A stretch of 64,000 nt of DNA from Cristatella mucedo (taxonomy: Eukaryota; Bryozoa; Phylactolaemata; Cristatellidae): positions 10,863,001 through 10,927,000 of the forward strand of contig WPIO01000003.1 in NCBI GenBank assembly GCA_009760855.2, given 5' to 3'. Numbering within the stretch: the first letter of the stretch is position 1; each line of letters begins with the position of its first letter. Under the pieces are notes generated by a model that saw only the letters and a list, made by a program, of their open reading frames with translations, was not told where the DNA came from and searched no databases. Made by a program: the position numbers and the translations under genes. Shown here piece by piece: positions 1-64,000 of this stretch.

Positions 1-11931
<11,931 letters not shown>

Positions 11932-12650
11932 ACTTGTGAGACCTGCTGCCGTAGCCACCTGCTACCCGTGGCTGCTTTCTGCTGATGTGCATTACACATA
12001 CGACCGGCTTGGTTGCACTTGTGCCCGCTCTTGGGTACATATTTCTTTTTAAGGATTTTTGTAGTGCAAATGACTGCTGAGAGCATCCATCATCAGATGA
12101 AATAATATATGTTGTATATGGAATACAAAAGTTGTTATATATTGAGATGGATGCAAGCACGTGACATGCATAGATTGCAGAGAGAATGTACAGATCCCTG
12201 TTTTGCCAGTACCAAATGCCCAGAGCCACGAAAATCCAATTTACACGACAGTGTTGATCTCTAGTCTCTTATTCTCAGCATACCAGTATTAGCAACCGCA
12301 TGTGGATACACAAGTTTGTGCATACGTGCTAGCTACGTAAACTGTTTCTGACTCGGCCTTGCGGTCAGCGGCTGCGCAGTCAGTCGGCTGGATGCACAGA
12401 ATGCAACTGGTGCTGCATTCTATGTGAGATAGGGATGAGAGCATGATGCTGCCGATAGCTTCTGACACTTGTGTTGAAGGTACTGAAAATAGTTTGGTTT
12501 TAGCCCACCGTTGAGCTGCAGACTGGAAGGCATGAAGGAGTTGTGGCTGAGTCGCCTGGTGCTACACAGTGTACACATGCTGTGGGATGGCTGGCCCTGT
12601 CACAGCAGTTAGTAGTTGCGATATTTCGGTAAATACTTCTCGACATGGCT
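11932..12650. other. Convergent 3' intergenic interval
   Basis: About 720 bp between the TMA16 and PRKG2 stop codons, expected to hold both 3'UTRs. No repeat, no open frame of note and no canonical poly(A) hexamer was seen inside. Confidence 0.7.
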
Positions 12651-52554
<39,904 letters not shown>

Positions 52555-52695
52555 GTCGTCGTAGAAGGGCTGCGGTGCGGGAAATGCGGCCGTCGCGAAC
52601 GGCGGAAACGACGCCCAGTGACCGAGACCGAACGGGGCGACCCTTCTCAAGCAAGGCAGCCAGCCTCCGCCTCCTCCCGCTGAATAGATGTCCAT
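52555..52695 (-). CDS. PRKG2: Optional N-terminal extension of PRKG2 from an upstream in-frame Met
   Basis: An in-frame ATG at 52695 with A at -3 and G at +4 begins MDIYSAGGGGG and runs 47 codons straight into the MGNSQG start with no stop. The extension is hydrophobic and aromatic and I know no homologue. A CCAAT box only 30 bp upstream suggests transcription may start inside or after it, which would make this stretch 5'UTR. Either use is possible. Confidence 0.4.
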
Positions 52696-52724
52696 GCTGA
52701 CGCATCGGCCTCCGCCTCGCTCCG

Positions 52725-52729
52725 ATTGG
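52725..52729 (-). promoter_or_regulatory. CCAAT box upstream of PRKG2
   Basis: The + strand reads ccgattggctg, so the - strand carries cagCCAATcgg, close to an NF-Y consensus. It lies 30 bp upstream of the first in-frame Met and about 170 bp upstream of the MGN start, inside CpG-rich DNA. NF-Y boxes usually sit 60-100 bp upstream of a start site (established knowledge), which would place the cap site near 52630-52670. Confidence 0.35.
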
Positions 52730-53159
52730 CTGCCCCGCAGGCCGGCGGCAGTGGCGGCGGTGGCGGTGGCGGCGGTGACTCTTCGGGTCGCCCGCTGGGT
52801 AGTCGCCGTCCGCTGGCGCTCGCTGAGAGGCCCCGGCGGCGACGAGCCGGAAGCCGAAAAAGCCTGCGACCTGCGTCGAGGAGAAAAGAAGCGATTTCTG
52901 CGCCGCAGCGCCGCTAGCGTCGCTGGAGCTCCGACAGAACGCTTTCGGCAGAGTAGCGTAGGTTTTCGGCTAGCGTAGGTTCCTTCGCAAGAGACAGACG
53001 CCCGAGCAGAATACGGGTCGACGTCGCATTGCGACGTATTTTTTCAGCGCTAAAGGCGCCGATTTGCACTGACTCGGTGAAGGCGAGGCGCTCACAGCTC
53101 ACGCCGAGAGCAGCCCGCTCGGCTTGTGCCGTGAGCCCCTTGCCGCGGTGGGTTTGGGC

Positions 53160-53300
53160 TGGCAGCTAAGGCACTCTCTCTTTACGATCCGGGTCGGGCT
53201 TCGTGTTCCCAGCAGGCAATCCTTTATTGCCCTCCGCAAGTGGGGGTGGAGATAACCGCTGAGGCTCTTCTGCCGCTACGTAAATGAGGCTTTTTGATCA
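53160..53300 (+). mobile_element. SINE family 2 copy
   Basis: ggcaatcctttattgccctc, gtgggggtggagataaccgc, tgaggctcttctgccgctac and aaatgaggctttttgatca match the body. The head is decayed. It sits inside the CpG-rich region upstream of PRKG2. Confidence 0.6.
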
Positions 53301-53405
53301 CCTAATCTTTACTTTTTTCGGCGTCATTCGCAGCAGCGAGGCCGAGACCGACGCTGTATCAATAGTAGCCGGAGCGTGATCGCGCCCGGTGCGGCTAAAG
53401 CACCA

Positions 53406-53732
<327 letters not shown>

Positions 53733-55390
53733 CCGCCGGGCTAAACGCCACGGTCGACGCCGGCGGCTCCAGGTCTCGCCGCATGCGTTCGCGGAGAGAA
53801 CCCCGTTAAGCTAGCGAATGCGCCAGCCAATACGCTTACGAACGTCGGCCAGGCTCCGGGCGTCGCCCGCCAACGGCGGCCATTGCGTGCGCTTGGCCCG
53901 CTCGCGCCGAACGCTCCCCCTAGCGTAGGCGGCAAAGAGCTTTGGCCGCCGCACGATGAGCCACTACCTAGTTCGACTATTTAGCACGCTACCTGAAAGA
54001 CCGGCAGCGCCCTGCCAGCGGCGAGGTGCCAAGGAGAGCTCTCAGAGGTCGGAGATTAGCACCGCACCCGCGCCGTTTAATTCCGACGCCGCCCCGCCGT
54101 CTCCACGCAAAGCCTGTCGCCGCCCCGGCCGGCCGGCGCGAGCGCTTTCGCCCCTCTTCCGGTGCGCTGAGATCGCTTCGGGGGAGCGGACGCTCACGTG
54201 CAGCAGGAGCTTTCGACTGCGCAGCCGATGGGAGCCCTTGGGAGGGGGGATTGAGCACGATTCTGCATAAGTAATTGGAAAACCATTAGCGAACTAAGCC
54301 CGCTTATTAGGACTTAATTTCTCCACGTCGCAATTCGGCAGCGCTCCCGGCATCGTCGGAGCAGGACCATTCAATTCGATCCCGTGTCGCCGCGGCTATT
54401 TGCGCTGAGGCGCATAAAATTAAAAGGACCTCGGCAGTACCTGCTGGAGACATGAAAGGACGCGTCGGAAGGCGGGTGCGACCGCCGCTCTTGGCTGACG
54501 CCTCTCGCTGCGGCAGCGCCGCCGCGAGCGCGAGCTAGACGCGCCACTTTGTCGCGCGCCGGTGATTTCTCGTTAATTTAAGCTCTCGGTGGCGAGGGCT
54601 TGAAAGCGCAGGCTTCGCCGAACCAATTCCGAAAGTCAAACGCGATCGGTAGCGTGGCGGCGGAAGCGGCGGCGCCGCGGCGGCGGCGGCGCCGGCTCCC
54701 TGCGCGCCGCGAGCAATCGGCGACTCGCGGCCGGAGCGCTGCCGCAGCCAGCGGCCCAGTCAGACGTGTCAGACGCTTCGCGGCGTCGACGTTGGACGAG
54801 CGCGGCGCAGCAGTTGTGGACGGCGCACTGCAGCAGCAGATGCATTCGGCAGCTCGCCGCCGGCTGCTTCCCGTCGGCCGGGCGCTCGTGGAAGCCGGCG
54901 GCCGCCATTAAAATTTGTATGCGAGGCTACAAACCCCCAGCGAAGATCAATGCTTTGAAGTGCAGTAACACTTCAAGCCGTGTCAATCTTCAATGTCAAG
55001 CGCAAGTCGAAGCCCCTCAATTGGGATCAGAGTTCAACAACCTCAATGCGTACAAAGTCTCTCGCCCCGATGCATTACGGGCGTGGCCTCGCTTTGGCCT
55101 TTCAGCTCACAGCCTGCTCTTTGCCTAGCAAAATGCAACAGAATCTGGACTCCTGCGATCAGATTCCTAATCTATGCGACTTTAGTGTACACTTACATTT
55201 TAATTTGGACGGTGACACGATCACATTCCTTACCTAATCGGTCCCATCTACAATGGCTTAACGTGGACGTTCGTTCAGTTTAAAGGACGAGAAGTATTGG
55301 GGGGGGTAGCTAACTTGAAATGGCACGCTGGGCATCCGTTCCTGTTATATTGACTTCTTTTGCACACGCAGTAATCATTTAAAAAAAGAC

Positions 55391-55552
55391 TAGCTGATTC
55401 AACAGCCTCTTTGTATAGCGACAGAAGAGTATTTACGGCCATCACAACCAATTGCAGCGGCGATTAAGGGTCGCCCACCGGGATTCGAACCCATGACCTC
55501 GGGACCAAGGTTGTGAAAAGCAAGCACCTTACCTAGTGAGCCATTACGGAGC
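55391..55552 (-). mobile_element. SINE family 2 copy
   Basis: tagctgattcaacagcctct, gtcgcccaccgggattcgaa, cccatgacctcgggaccaag and ccttacctagtgagccatta match the family end to end. Confidence 0.75.
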
Positions 55553-55649
55553 AGTCTACGAAAAACGTCTACAAAAAATTGAACTGCAATAAAAAGCTTA
55601 CTAGTTATGGGAAAGCCAACCATTGCTCAGAAAACGGAAAGCCTAACCC

Positions 55650-56300
55650 TCACAGTGTGATTGGCCAGCATAAATCCTGCAGTATCGATTTCCCTTCATT
55701 CAGATCTCCCATCCTGTGCCCTTTAAATCGTCTGCAACTGTTGCAAAACTCGACGGCCAGTCCGGTGTGTCATCAAAGGCGTAGCTGCCACGTCCCACCA
55801 CTTCTTTCTGAGCTTCACTGGCTCCCAATCAGACATCAAATTGATTTCAAGAGCCTCAGTCTGGCATACCGGTCGCTTCACACTCGCTTGCAGCAGCCTA
55901 CGACCTTAGACCTCCTCGCTCCTCCTCCGCTGTTCGCTCTCACACTACCCACCTCTCAGCGTGCAGTAATCTCGCTATCGGCTGCTTTAAATGAAAATAT
56001 TTTAGAGATGAAGCTTTCAGCTCGCATGAGCTCACCTCTGGAACTCGCTTCCGCCTACGTTCCAAACCGACAATGGCCGCGCAGCTTTTAAGTCTTAGCT
56101 AAAGACGCATCTGCTCCGGTCAGGTCTCCCTTCTCCCTAGTCTGTCCCTAAGTCCCTAAGTCTGTTATTTTGTTCCGGTGTGCTTTGTGACCTGCGCACC
56201 TGCGCATGATCCAGTGCATATTTATATCCAGAGGTTTTAGTAACCGTTGGCCATGAGTGGCTTCTATAATTTAGCATTCCGGCCTAAGCAAGATACTTCC
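55650..56300 (+). mobile_element. L2-type LINE C-terminal remnant
   Basis: The + strand keeps one 170-codon frame containing RLQLLQNSTASPV, CHVPPLLSELHWLPIRHQID and FKSLSLAYRSL. These are diagnostic of L2/CR1 ORF2 ends. Later parts drift out of frame. Confidence 0.8.
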
Positions 56301-56769
56301 TTTTGCACGCTGCTCGATACCATACACGTGACTAATGTTAGGACGTTTGGTCGCATGCACATGTCTTGTCGCCATCGAAAGTTGAACTCGTGATCCCCTC
56401 ACCCGCAAGTGAAAATCCATATACTTTAACGGCTTTGAGGATCAGTAAGCCGCCAAATCGCACAAACGCACATAGTGTATCTGAAAGTGAGTCTGTTTCG
56501 CTTGATTTTCGGTCAGTTGAGGACGTGATGGTTTCTTATGCACGTCGGTGCAGAGCGCGGCCGTTTTTCTAAGAGGCCTAGCCAGAAGTAAGACGCCAAT
56601 GGACCAAACATAGACCTTGCCACACATAGCCAATTGTAGTGAGGCCGAAGCGGCACGGTTAGCACTTTTAGCCACCCGATGCACGCCTTCAGGTGGATCT
56701 AGTGGGAGCTCGAGGTCCGCTTCCTCCAGCAAATTGGCTCCGCACATGTTAAGTCTACGTATGGTATGT

Positions 56770-56935
56770 AGTATATAGTATTTAAATCATTTGCATGGCG
56801 CCCTAGGAGAACTGAGTTTATATCTGGTTGCTTTACCCATGCCGAAAGGCTCGTGCCCTCTACCTCGATGGTCAAAGGCGAGCAACGGCAAGCACGTTAC
56901 GCCTGGGCATCCAATCAGGGGATCTCAAGTTAAAG
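56770..56935 (-). mobile_element. SINE family 1 copy
   Basis: tttgcatggcgccctaggag and aactgagtttatatctgg form the tail. ggctcgtgccctctacctcg and cgcctgggcatccaatcagg form the decayed tRNA-like head, in - orientation. A further tail-like piece with ttattattattc lies at about 57020-57075. Confidence 0.5.
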
Positions 56936-57624
56936 CTCGGCCAATGGATGGCTCTATAACAATGCCGAAACTATTAGTTAGATATGCTTACGAACACAGA
57001 TCAGTCAAGTTTTTAAGAACGTGTATAGAGATTCGGTTCTTTTAGGGCTATGTGTAAGAAAGTTATTATTATTCTAGTCATTACTATTACCTGTAGAATT
57101 GCTATACGGCTGGACCAAACCAACAGTTAAATGTGTACGTCGCTACCAGCGCCCAAGTGGCTACACAATAAAACGGGGCACGTGAGAAAAGAGAAAAAGC
57201 ATCTGGGCAATACTACCCGAATAACAGCGTCGGCTGTTAGCTACACCCGGCCACCAATGTAGCATTCCATTATATAGCGTATCCGCCGCATTATGCTGAT
57301 GGGCGCTAGCAACACAAAGCATTCAAGGGTGTTAAAAAAAAGTTTTCTTAAGTGCCGAGCGTTGACACTGGCTAACATTCGGGGTTAAATGGGCGTGCCG
57401 CCTCGCAGACTGCGACCCGACATGCCCTTTCAGGGTCGGTACCGGCAGGCTGCCTATCGCAGTCCTTGAGAACGCTACGCCCACGGGAGCAACGAAATGA
57501 CAGACGGGCCTTGCTGAGAACTATGCTTGCCGTACTCTAGCGTCTTGTTGTTGCACATTCTGCGGCTGCTTCATGCTGGCACTGACACAGTGGCGGCAGC
57601 CTCTTTCAAATTGAAGGAAAATAA

Positions 57625-58140
57625 AACCACCTTAGTTTCTAACGGCAAGCCTTCGGGTTACTGAGAAACTAGAAAACCTTACCCTCCAAATGGCTTTGGA
57701 CGGCAATATCTATTGTAGCGTCTGAACGAAATCTGAGTGTCCTCTTCCAAAAGTGACCCTTCTCTAGACGACCGCGTCAGTACCACGGTCAAGTCAGCCT
57801 ACTTTCAGCTTCGCACAGCAGCAAAAGTTCAGGCTTGCTTAGCCAATGATGCATGCTGCATTTGCGACATGTCGTCTAAGCCTCTATAACTCGCCGCTCG
57901 CACGTATTCCTGCCTGTGCAATATGGCGCCTACAGTAGGTGCAACACTCAGCAGCTAGGCTTGTCTGCAGTGAACATTGCAAGTGCCACATTATACCCAC
58001 TCTCACCGATCTGCACTGGCTCCTCATCTAGCACCGCGCAGGCTTCAGGGTTCTGTCACTTTCTTTTACGTTCCAACATTCTCTTGCTCTGGCCGACTAT
58101 CTGCACTATTTCCTTTCATGCAAGGATTCGCACCGTACCA
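57625..58140 (+). mobile_element. L2-type LINE C-terminal remnant
   Basis: Blocks read LGVLFQK-like, STTVKSAYFQLRTAAK, then HIIPTLTDLHWLLI followed by a stop. The order is the same as in other L2 copies in this window. A second, oppositely oriented LINE tail abuts its right end. Confidence 0.65.
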
Positions 58141-58146
58141 TCGACT

Positions 58147-58330
58147 CTTAATAATAATGCACTTGATAAAGCGCCCTCGGGGAACTAAATCTCTTTCTAG
58201 GCGCTTTACATCTGCTGCAAAGGGAAACGCAATTGAATGGTGAGTAATATCATGCTTGATAAATAGCTCGTGTTGCTCAAATAATTTAGCTACACCTCTA
58301 ATCATCATCCAATTCTTTGGAGACCGAAGC
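58147..58330 (-). mobile_element. L2-type LINE 3' end
   Basis: taataatgcacttgataaag, then the hairpin and ctgctgcaaagggaaacgca, with gtgagtaatatcatgcttga beyond. It is almost identical to the reverse complement of 37126-37225. Confidence 0.75.
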
Positions 58331-58379
58331 AAGACAGAGACAAGACTTACCGCGTAAACGTAAACGCGGCCCAGAGAAC

Positions 58380-61300
58380 AAAGTCTGTTGAAATGCAAAT
58401 CACGTGACGGAGGCCCTCGCGGCTGCCTGGCTTGCGGGTCATGCGCGCTACAAGAGCAGCAGGAAAACAACGGCTGCCCGCTAATCAGCGCGCGCCGCGG
58501 GCAAGCCGGATGGGCGCACGTTTGCTTCCGCTGCAAACAGGTCGGACGACCGTTATTGAAGTTTTTCCCTTGCAAGTTGCCTCAGACGGCAGAGGACTTG
58601 GCAGCAGACGAGCACAGCCACTACAGCCGTTGGTTACTCTTTACTTCCGCTAAACAAAAAAGAACAACGTCGTATCGCGTATCACATATCGCGTATCTCA
58701 TATCGCGTATCTCACATCAATACTCATATCGCGAGCTCTTTGTTTCCGCCGCTGCTCTCAGCCGATCTCGGCTCTCGCTCAGGCCGCGACGAGGACGCGT
58801 CGCGGCGTCGCCGAGCTGGCGGCCTCGCTGAGGGCCCTCGGTCCCCCAGATGGCCCCGGCCGACGCAGGTGGCGCGGCCAACTTCCGGCGGCCGGCGCCG
58901 CCGCTCGCACACTCGCCGACACAGCCGGCTGAACCCTGAACCGAGCGGCTCGGCGTTAAATTTAGGAGGCCCTTCGTCAGCAGATGGCGCTGGCGCGGTG
59001 CTGCGGCGCGACCGGACGAGCGCGCAGCCCGTCCTGCTCGTCGGCTCCGGCATTCGGCAGCCAGGCTTTCGTAATTGCGAACGCTTTTAGAATTGGCAAA
59101 CGCCTCTCCGCCCAGTGAGAGTTCTGCGAGATCGCGCGCGGGCGGCGGCGCGCGCAGTAAAGTCGTCGCTTACATTTCTGCCGGGTAATCCGTCGCCGCC
59201 TTTGCCTGGTGGGAGCGCGCTATCCGAGGCGTGAGCCGTTCGTCCTGGAACTGGAGCGGCTAGGCACCCTAAGAGACTGTTCTCGAGACCGTCCCCACAG
59301 CCGTCCCCGAAAACCGTGCCCGAGCAGACCGGACGAATCGCGGCCGCACTGACGCCTGAGCCGTCGCGTATTTCTTACCGCGGTCGGCGGCGAAGCAGCT
59401 GCCCTCGGTGCTTCGGCCGCCGGCTGCGGCAGCCGGCGGCTTGCGGCCCGCGACTTGGGACTGGAGCTGGCGCCGCCCGCACATTGCCTTACATCACACG
59501 CGCGAGACTCCGCCGCCGCCTGCCGCGGCGACGGCAGTGTGCGGGCTGTAAATGCTCCGAGCCAGAGAGGTCGCGGCGCGCTATCGCGGAAGCATGCAGC
59601 CCGAGCGATTGCGTTGGCCGGGGCCAGGCGCTGCAGGCTCCGGATATAGTGAAGGCCCACCGGCTCGGCTCGCAGACAAAGATGGCGCGCGTACACGAGG
59701 AGCGGGCGCGCTTACATCTGGTATTGGAAGCGGAGGGACAGCGCTGAACAGCCTCCGTCTTGCGGCAACGGGCACGCCGGTACAGCGCTTTCAGCGACGT
59801 ACAGCACGAACGCCTAACGTGTACACGCAAGCGCATGCGACGCGCGTGTAGAGGAACCCTTTTGCGTACAGAGGACCGGCGTTAGTAGGCCGCCTTTGGA
59901 CCGCTAGCGAGCGGTCCTTTCCAGAGAGCGAGCTCGGCCGGCGGCTTCTTCGCGCACCGGGGGCGGATGAGCGAGCGCGGCCGTCTAGCCGGACTTCCGG
60001 CTTCCGCCGCGCGGCGAGGCGCGCTCCGCTCGCGAGGTGCGCTGCCCGTATTCGCAGCGGGCCATGGAAGAAAATGTGCGCGCTCGCGTTCGGAGCGGCC
60101 TCGTGGCCGGAGCGTTTTAGCGCGGGCGCGAAAAATCCGCTCCGCGCGAAACGCTCGCGCGTGCATCCGGGCCCGAAAGAGTACACCGCGCTCGCACCGA
60201 CTTTCCTCAATACTGTTTGTTGACATTTAGAGGTTTCCGCGCGTAAACACCACCAGGCGTGCATGCGCGGCGTGCAGCAGCAGCTGAGCCGCCGCCGCCG
60301 CCGCGGCGAGCCACCCCCGCATGCGACGCCACATGCGTGCGCCACGTTCCGCTCCAGCAGACTACGGCGGCCACTCGACAACGGCAATTTACGGCCGAAA
60401 CGCGACTCCGACCTGCAGCAGCAGCAGACTGCTTGCACCCAGGCCAGCCATGAGCGAACTTCGCGTAGCGTCGTCGCTAGTCGAGCCCAACGCGCCCGCA
60501 GGTACGAGACGCGAAGTGCGGAGCGACGGCGGCGGGCACCTGCAGACCGCTCGCCCGTCGCTGCGGGGCGATGAAAGCGCGGTCAGGCCCGAAGATGCAG
60601 AAACGCCGGTCGCAGCATCGACCACGTCACTCTCTCAGATCGGCCGCTCTCGCTCTCTCAAAGATCGGCCCGCATTTTGCGAATCGCGTGCGTGCGCCCG
60701 CTCTCGCTGGCTTCATTACCCTTCGCCGGATTTAATCTCGGGTCTCTCGGAAGCTCGCACTGGTGGATGCCGGAAAGGTGCGGCTGCCCTACGCTCTAGC
60801 GATGGCGAGCGACGTCGCCACCGGCGAGCGCTCGCCGCCGGCGGCCGCTGTTTCGTCGCGCTAGCATTTTTCGCGACGTCGGACTTCCGCCGCAGCTTGC
60901 ACTCGATTCGAGGGCGCTCGCAGCAGCGGGGCGCAGCTAGAGGCGCTCGGGGCGCTCGCCCGCTGGTGAGGGCTTCGAGCGAGCGAGCGAGCTTCCACTT
61001 CGCTACGCTTCCACTCCGCGACCGGAGAGCGTCGCGCGCGCGCGCGCGATGCTGTCGCAGCGCGCGCGCCCGCTACCGAGCGTCTCCAAAGACGCCCGGT
61101 CGCTCTGAGACGACCAGTTCTGCGACGATCGCGAACTCTCACGCCAGCAGCGGCTAAGAGCCGGCTGACAACACTCACCGCCGCGAATATCGAGGGCCGG
61201 AAACCAGAACGGTAGAGACGTTGCCAGCAGCCGACGAGAATTCGAATGGCCAGTGGCGGCCGAGGCGCGACGATGACGAGTAAGGCGATACGGGCCCGCC

Positions 61301-62350
61301 GGCCTCGAGTGATTATGCGCCTGTCGCCATCAACTCGTCCATAAATCGTCTCACTCGAGGCGCTAACGAGCCTCCGGACAGCCGCCAGCAGCAACTGTCC
61401 CTTTCTTAAGCGCCCGCTACGACAGCTCCCGGCTGTGCGCCGGGGGGAGAAAGGCTGGCGAGCCGCCGGCCGCCCCGAACGACTCTGGGAGGCGGTCGGA
61501 CTACAATGTTCGCTTGTGTCTACCGAGCTTGCGTGGCAGGTGTCGCATTCGCTTAGCGACTCCAGGCGCGCGTCTCCTCGACGACGGAAATGCTCGGCCG
61601 CTGCCGCAGAGGTCGCGAAGCCTCCGGCCGGCTCTTCGCGTTCTAATGTCTACGCGAGGTCGCTAATTGGGAGCGACGGCGGTGCAATATCTAGCGACAG
61701 CCACACTGCACGCCCCGCGGACGGATGCTGCGAGACGACCGAAATGGTTTTGCTGTGCAGTCGCGATTCGATTCAAAAGCCGCACGTGCCCCCCCCCCGC
61801 CAGTTCTCACGCGCTGTTCCCCCAACGAGCCGGAGAGCTCTCTGCAGAGCGACGCACAAGAGGCGAGTGCCAGTTCCCGCCGCGCTACCAACGACCGCGT
61901 CCGCCGGCGGAAGGCTTGAAGAGAGCGACTTGAGAGGGTCGGCGTTCTGGGTGCCCGGCGCGCCGAACGCGGCGGCGTACGGGGGGGGGGGAGGGTGAAC
62001 GGCCGAAGCTGCGCAGGGTCTTCGCCGCGAGCGCGCTACAATCGCGAGATGCAGAGGAGTGAGAGCCTTGACTTCCCTCACCTGGTAGACAGCGCAGCCG
62101 TGGTTGTCAGTCCTGCACCCCTTCCGAGGGGGGATGCGGGCGGCGGGCTCATGAGATGCAGGGCCTTCAGCTAGCGCGGTCGCGAAATCTCGGTAACTCG
62201 CGTCGCGGTCCCGAGGTCGAGGGAGAGAGCCACGATTGGGGTTACGTGCGGCGGCTACGCCTTGGCTTCGACTAAACCTCGACTTGAAGGCGCTTGGCAT
62301 GGGATCGAGGCCTTTCCTTTGACGTTAGCCGCGAAAAAGCTCTTTAGCCC
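58380..62350. other. Second CpG-rich block without recognised gene
   Basis: Very dense CG dinucleotides, many overlapping long GC-rich frames on both strands, and a (CG)n run near 61030-61046. None of the translated frames resembles a family I know. It could be a promoter island for a neighbour or for distal PRKG2 5' exons. Confidence 0.45.
58671..58733. repeat. Short tatcgcgtatctca repeat
   Basis: Three to four irregular units of 14-16 bp at the left edge of the second CpG-rich block. Confidence 0.8.
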
Positions 62351-64000
62351 TTTAAAAAGAAATAGCTTATTCCTGCAACCTCCCCACCCCCAGCAGAGGT
62401 TCTACCTCCGCGCCGCCCGTAAGTCATTCCACTCAAAGTAACGATTTAGCTTCCTAAAAACTATTCAACTGTGGACCCGCAGCAGAGACTTAAATAAGGC
62501 GCTGACCGCCATATCGTGCTTGGTTCCCCAGTCCAAGCTCCAATGCGCTTCCGCTCCGCTTAGACCCGAAAAAACCCGAAGCGAATATTGAACGTGCAAG
62601 CGAGGCGAGCGCGTTCTGGCAGCCCTCTTTGACCCATTCAAAAACGAGCGCGTATCTCTGGAGAAGGCTCGCCGAAGGTGCGCTGCCCGATCGCGTCTAC
62701 AGAGTCGCGGTCTGAGACCTGGCGGCCCCTTCCCGGAAGCCTCTACCGGAAGACTGGTGACTGGTTTTTAGGAGTGGCGCCAAAGGATGAACAAATAGTG
62801 CTCATTTGGGACGAGTGAGGCGGCGGCCAAGAGGTACCTGAAACGATGTGACCGAATGCTAATACCAGCTAGCAACGGATGGTATCGCCTCCGTCCGAGA
62901 CCATACGTGGCCACGAAGACTAAGCGGACGATATGCTATATGGATATGCAACGATATGCGACGCGGACAGGTTACTATAGTTACCACGCTTGCATGGTTA
63001 CTATGCCGCACTCAAAGCTTTAGCTGCTTTCCTTGAGCAACCGGTTGCCAGCAGACTTCATTTGGCGCTTCGAAGAGAAAGTGGGGCAGAGCTAAATCAG
63101 GAGGACGTCCGAGGAAATGAGTCATACCAGGGGAAGCAGCAGCGCGCCAGTTGGCCGGAAAGGATTGGCTGATTTGCCAAGCTCATGTGCATAGCGGCAG
63201 AAGAGCCTTAACTGCTATCACCACCAAGTCCCACTCTGCAAACCGATCCCTAACGTGAGCGCCGAAGGCGAAGCCGAGGTAAAGTCCAGCTGATTTAGCA
63301 GCCTCATTTGTATAGCGGCGCGAAATAACCTTTATATAGCTACCGTCGCCGTTTGTGCAGCGGGCAATTAAGGATAGCCCACTGCCCGAAGGCGCACGCG
63401 CCGCCGCACGACGCGGCGCGTGGGGCGCTCGCGCCGTACGCGCCGTTCTGGCAGCTTTTCTAGCTCCAATCTAATAGGACGGCGCTCGCTTCCCCGCTCG
63501 ACGAACAGCCGGAAGCTGCTCGCCGAAGGCTCGCCGCCCGTTGAGCCTCCGAGTCTGGAAGCTTCTCCATATTAGCGCGGTAGGCGCGCAGGCGGTCCTC
63601 GCGGCTGCCGCGGGCGGCTTCCGACGGAAGCCGTTGCTCTCCGCCAAAGGATGGCTGAGTGACTGCGGCGTCGCTCAGCATCGGTCCGGCTCCGCCCCTA
63701 CCGCCAGACTGGCAGCGATGGCTTCAGCCGCTCAGCCACCCTCTCCCGACGCCATTGCGCGACGGCGGCGTAAGCAATCGGCATAGGACATGGCCGCCAT
63801 GCATTCATTATTTGCGGTTCCCGAAGCTATGGAACTGATTATGCGATCATCTCTGGCTAAGGCCACGTAAAAGCAGAAGCCGCGTAATGGGCAACCGGTT
63901 GGGCGTCCGTGCAGTTGGCCTTGGCATTTGAGATTAGTTTTGAAATGGGCCAGCGAGCCCCACGAGAGTCTTTACGCGTCTCGGCCACCGCTGGACGCCC
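62350..64000. other. Right end of window
   Basis: Contains two SINE pieces at 63165-63236 and 63285-63395, then a short GC-rich stretch to about 63790. Several 60-80 codon frames occur near 63460-63790 on both strands but none is recognisable. Confidence 0.5.
63165..63395 (-). mobile_element. Two SINE family 2 pieces in tandem
   Basis: 63165-63236 holds gctgatttgccaagctcatg and cggcagaagagccttaactg but stops before the hairpin. 63285-63395 restarts with gctgatttagcagcctcatt and includes ggcaattaaggatagcccac. Both lack the tRNA-like head. Confidence 0.65.

Noticed and set aside
58724-62300. Many 100-280 codon GC-rich frames
   Set aside because: Stop codons are rare in CpG-rich DNA, so long frames on both strands are expected. 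None shows a known domain.

Overview
This is animal nuclear DNA. Genes are split into short exons by long introns with GT-AG ends, and the introns hold long dinucleotide tracts, tRNA-headed SINEs and many decayed copies of one L2/CR1-type LINE. The protein families point to an invertebrate metazoan. From memory, the kinase resembles the invertebrate type II-like PKGs, including Drosophila Pkg21D. I cannot name the phylum from the sequence alone.

Two genes face each other tail to tail. On the + strand, positions 1-11931 carry TMA16 (translation machinery-associated protein 16, a 60S ribosome assembly factor). Six exons were found inside the window, and a probable earlier exon ends at base 5. 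On the - strand, positions 52554 down to 12651 carry a complete 15-exon gene for a cGMP-dependent protein kinase of the type II (PRKG2) class. All its exon phases join without a break, giving 733 codons plus a stop from the Met-Gly-Asn start, or 780 from an upstream Met at 52695. The product has an N-myristoylation signal, a coiled coil, a pseudosubstrate, two cGMP-binding domains and an intact AGC kinase domain. The two stop codons are about 720 bp apart.

Region by region: 1-12 kb is TMA16 with its introns, which hold a 300-bp GT tract and two 34-bp-period minisatellites. 12.6-27 kb carries the kinase catalytic half and the second cGMP site. 27-52.7 kb carries the N-terminal half with large repeat-filled introns: purine/pyrimidine tracts, hairpins, a telomere-like hexamer array, and a LINE with recognisable endonuclease and reverse-transcriptase remnants at 43.4-45.8 kb. 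50.8-54.9 kb is a CpG-rich region around the PRKG2 first exon. 54.9-58.4 kb is LINE/SINE-rich. 58.4-62.3 kb is a second CpG-rich block with no gene I can identify, and 62.3-64 kb has SINE pieces and more GC-rich sequence. I saw no prokaryotic features, CRISPR arrays, rRNA or intact tRNA genes. The most useful points for follow-up are the full kinase model with two possible N-termini, a minisatellite that abuts its first splice donor, and a SINE that shares its 3' hairpin with the local LINE.
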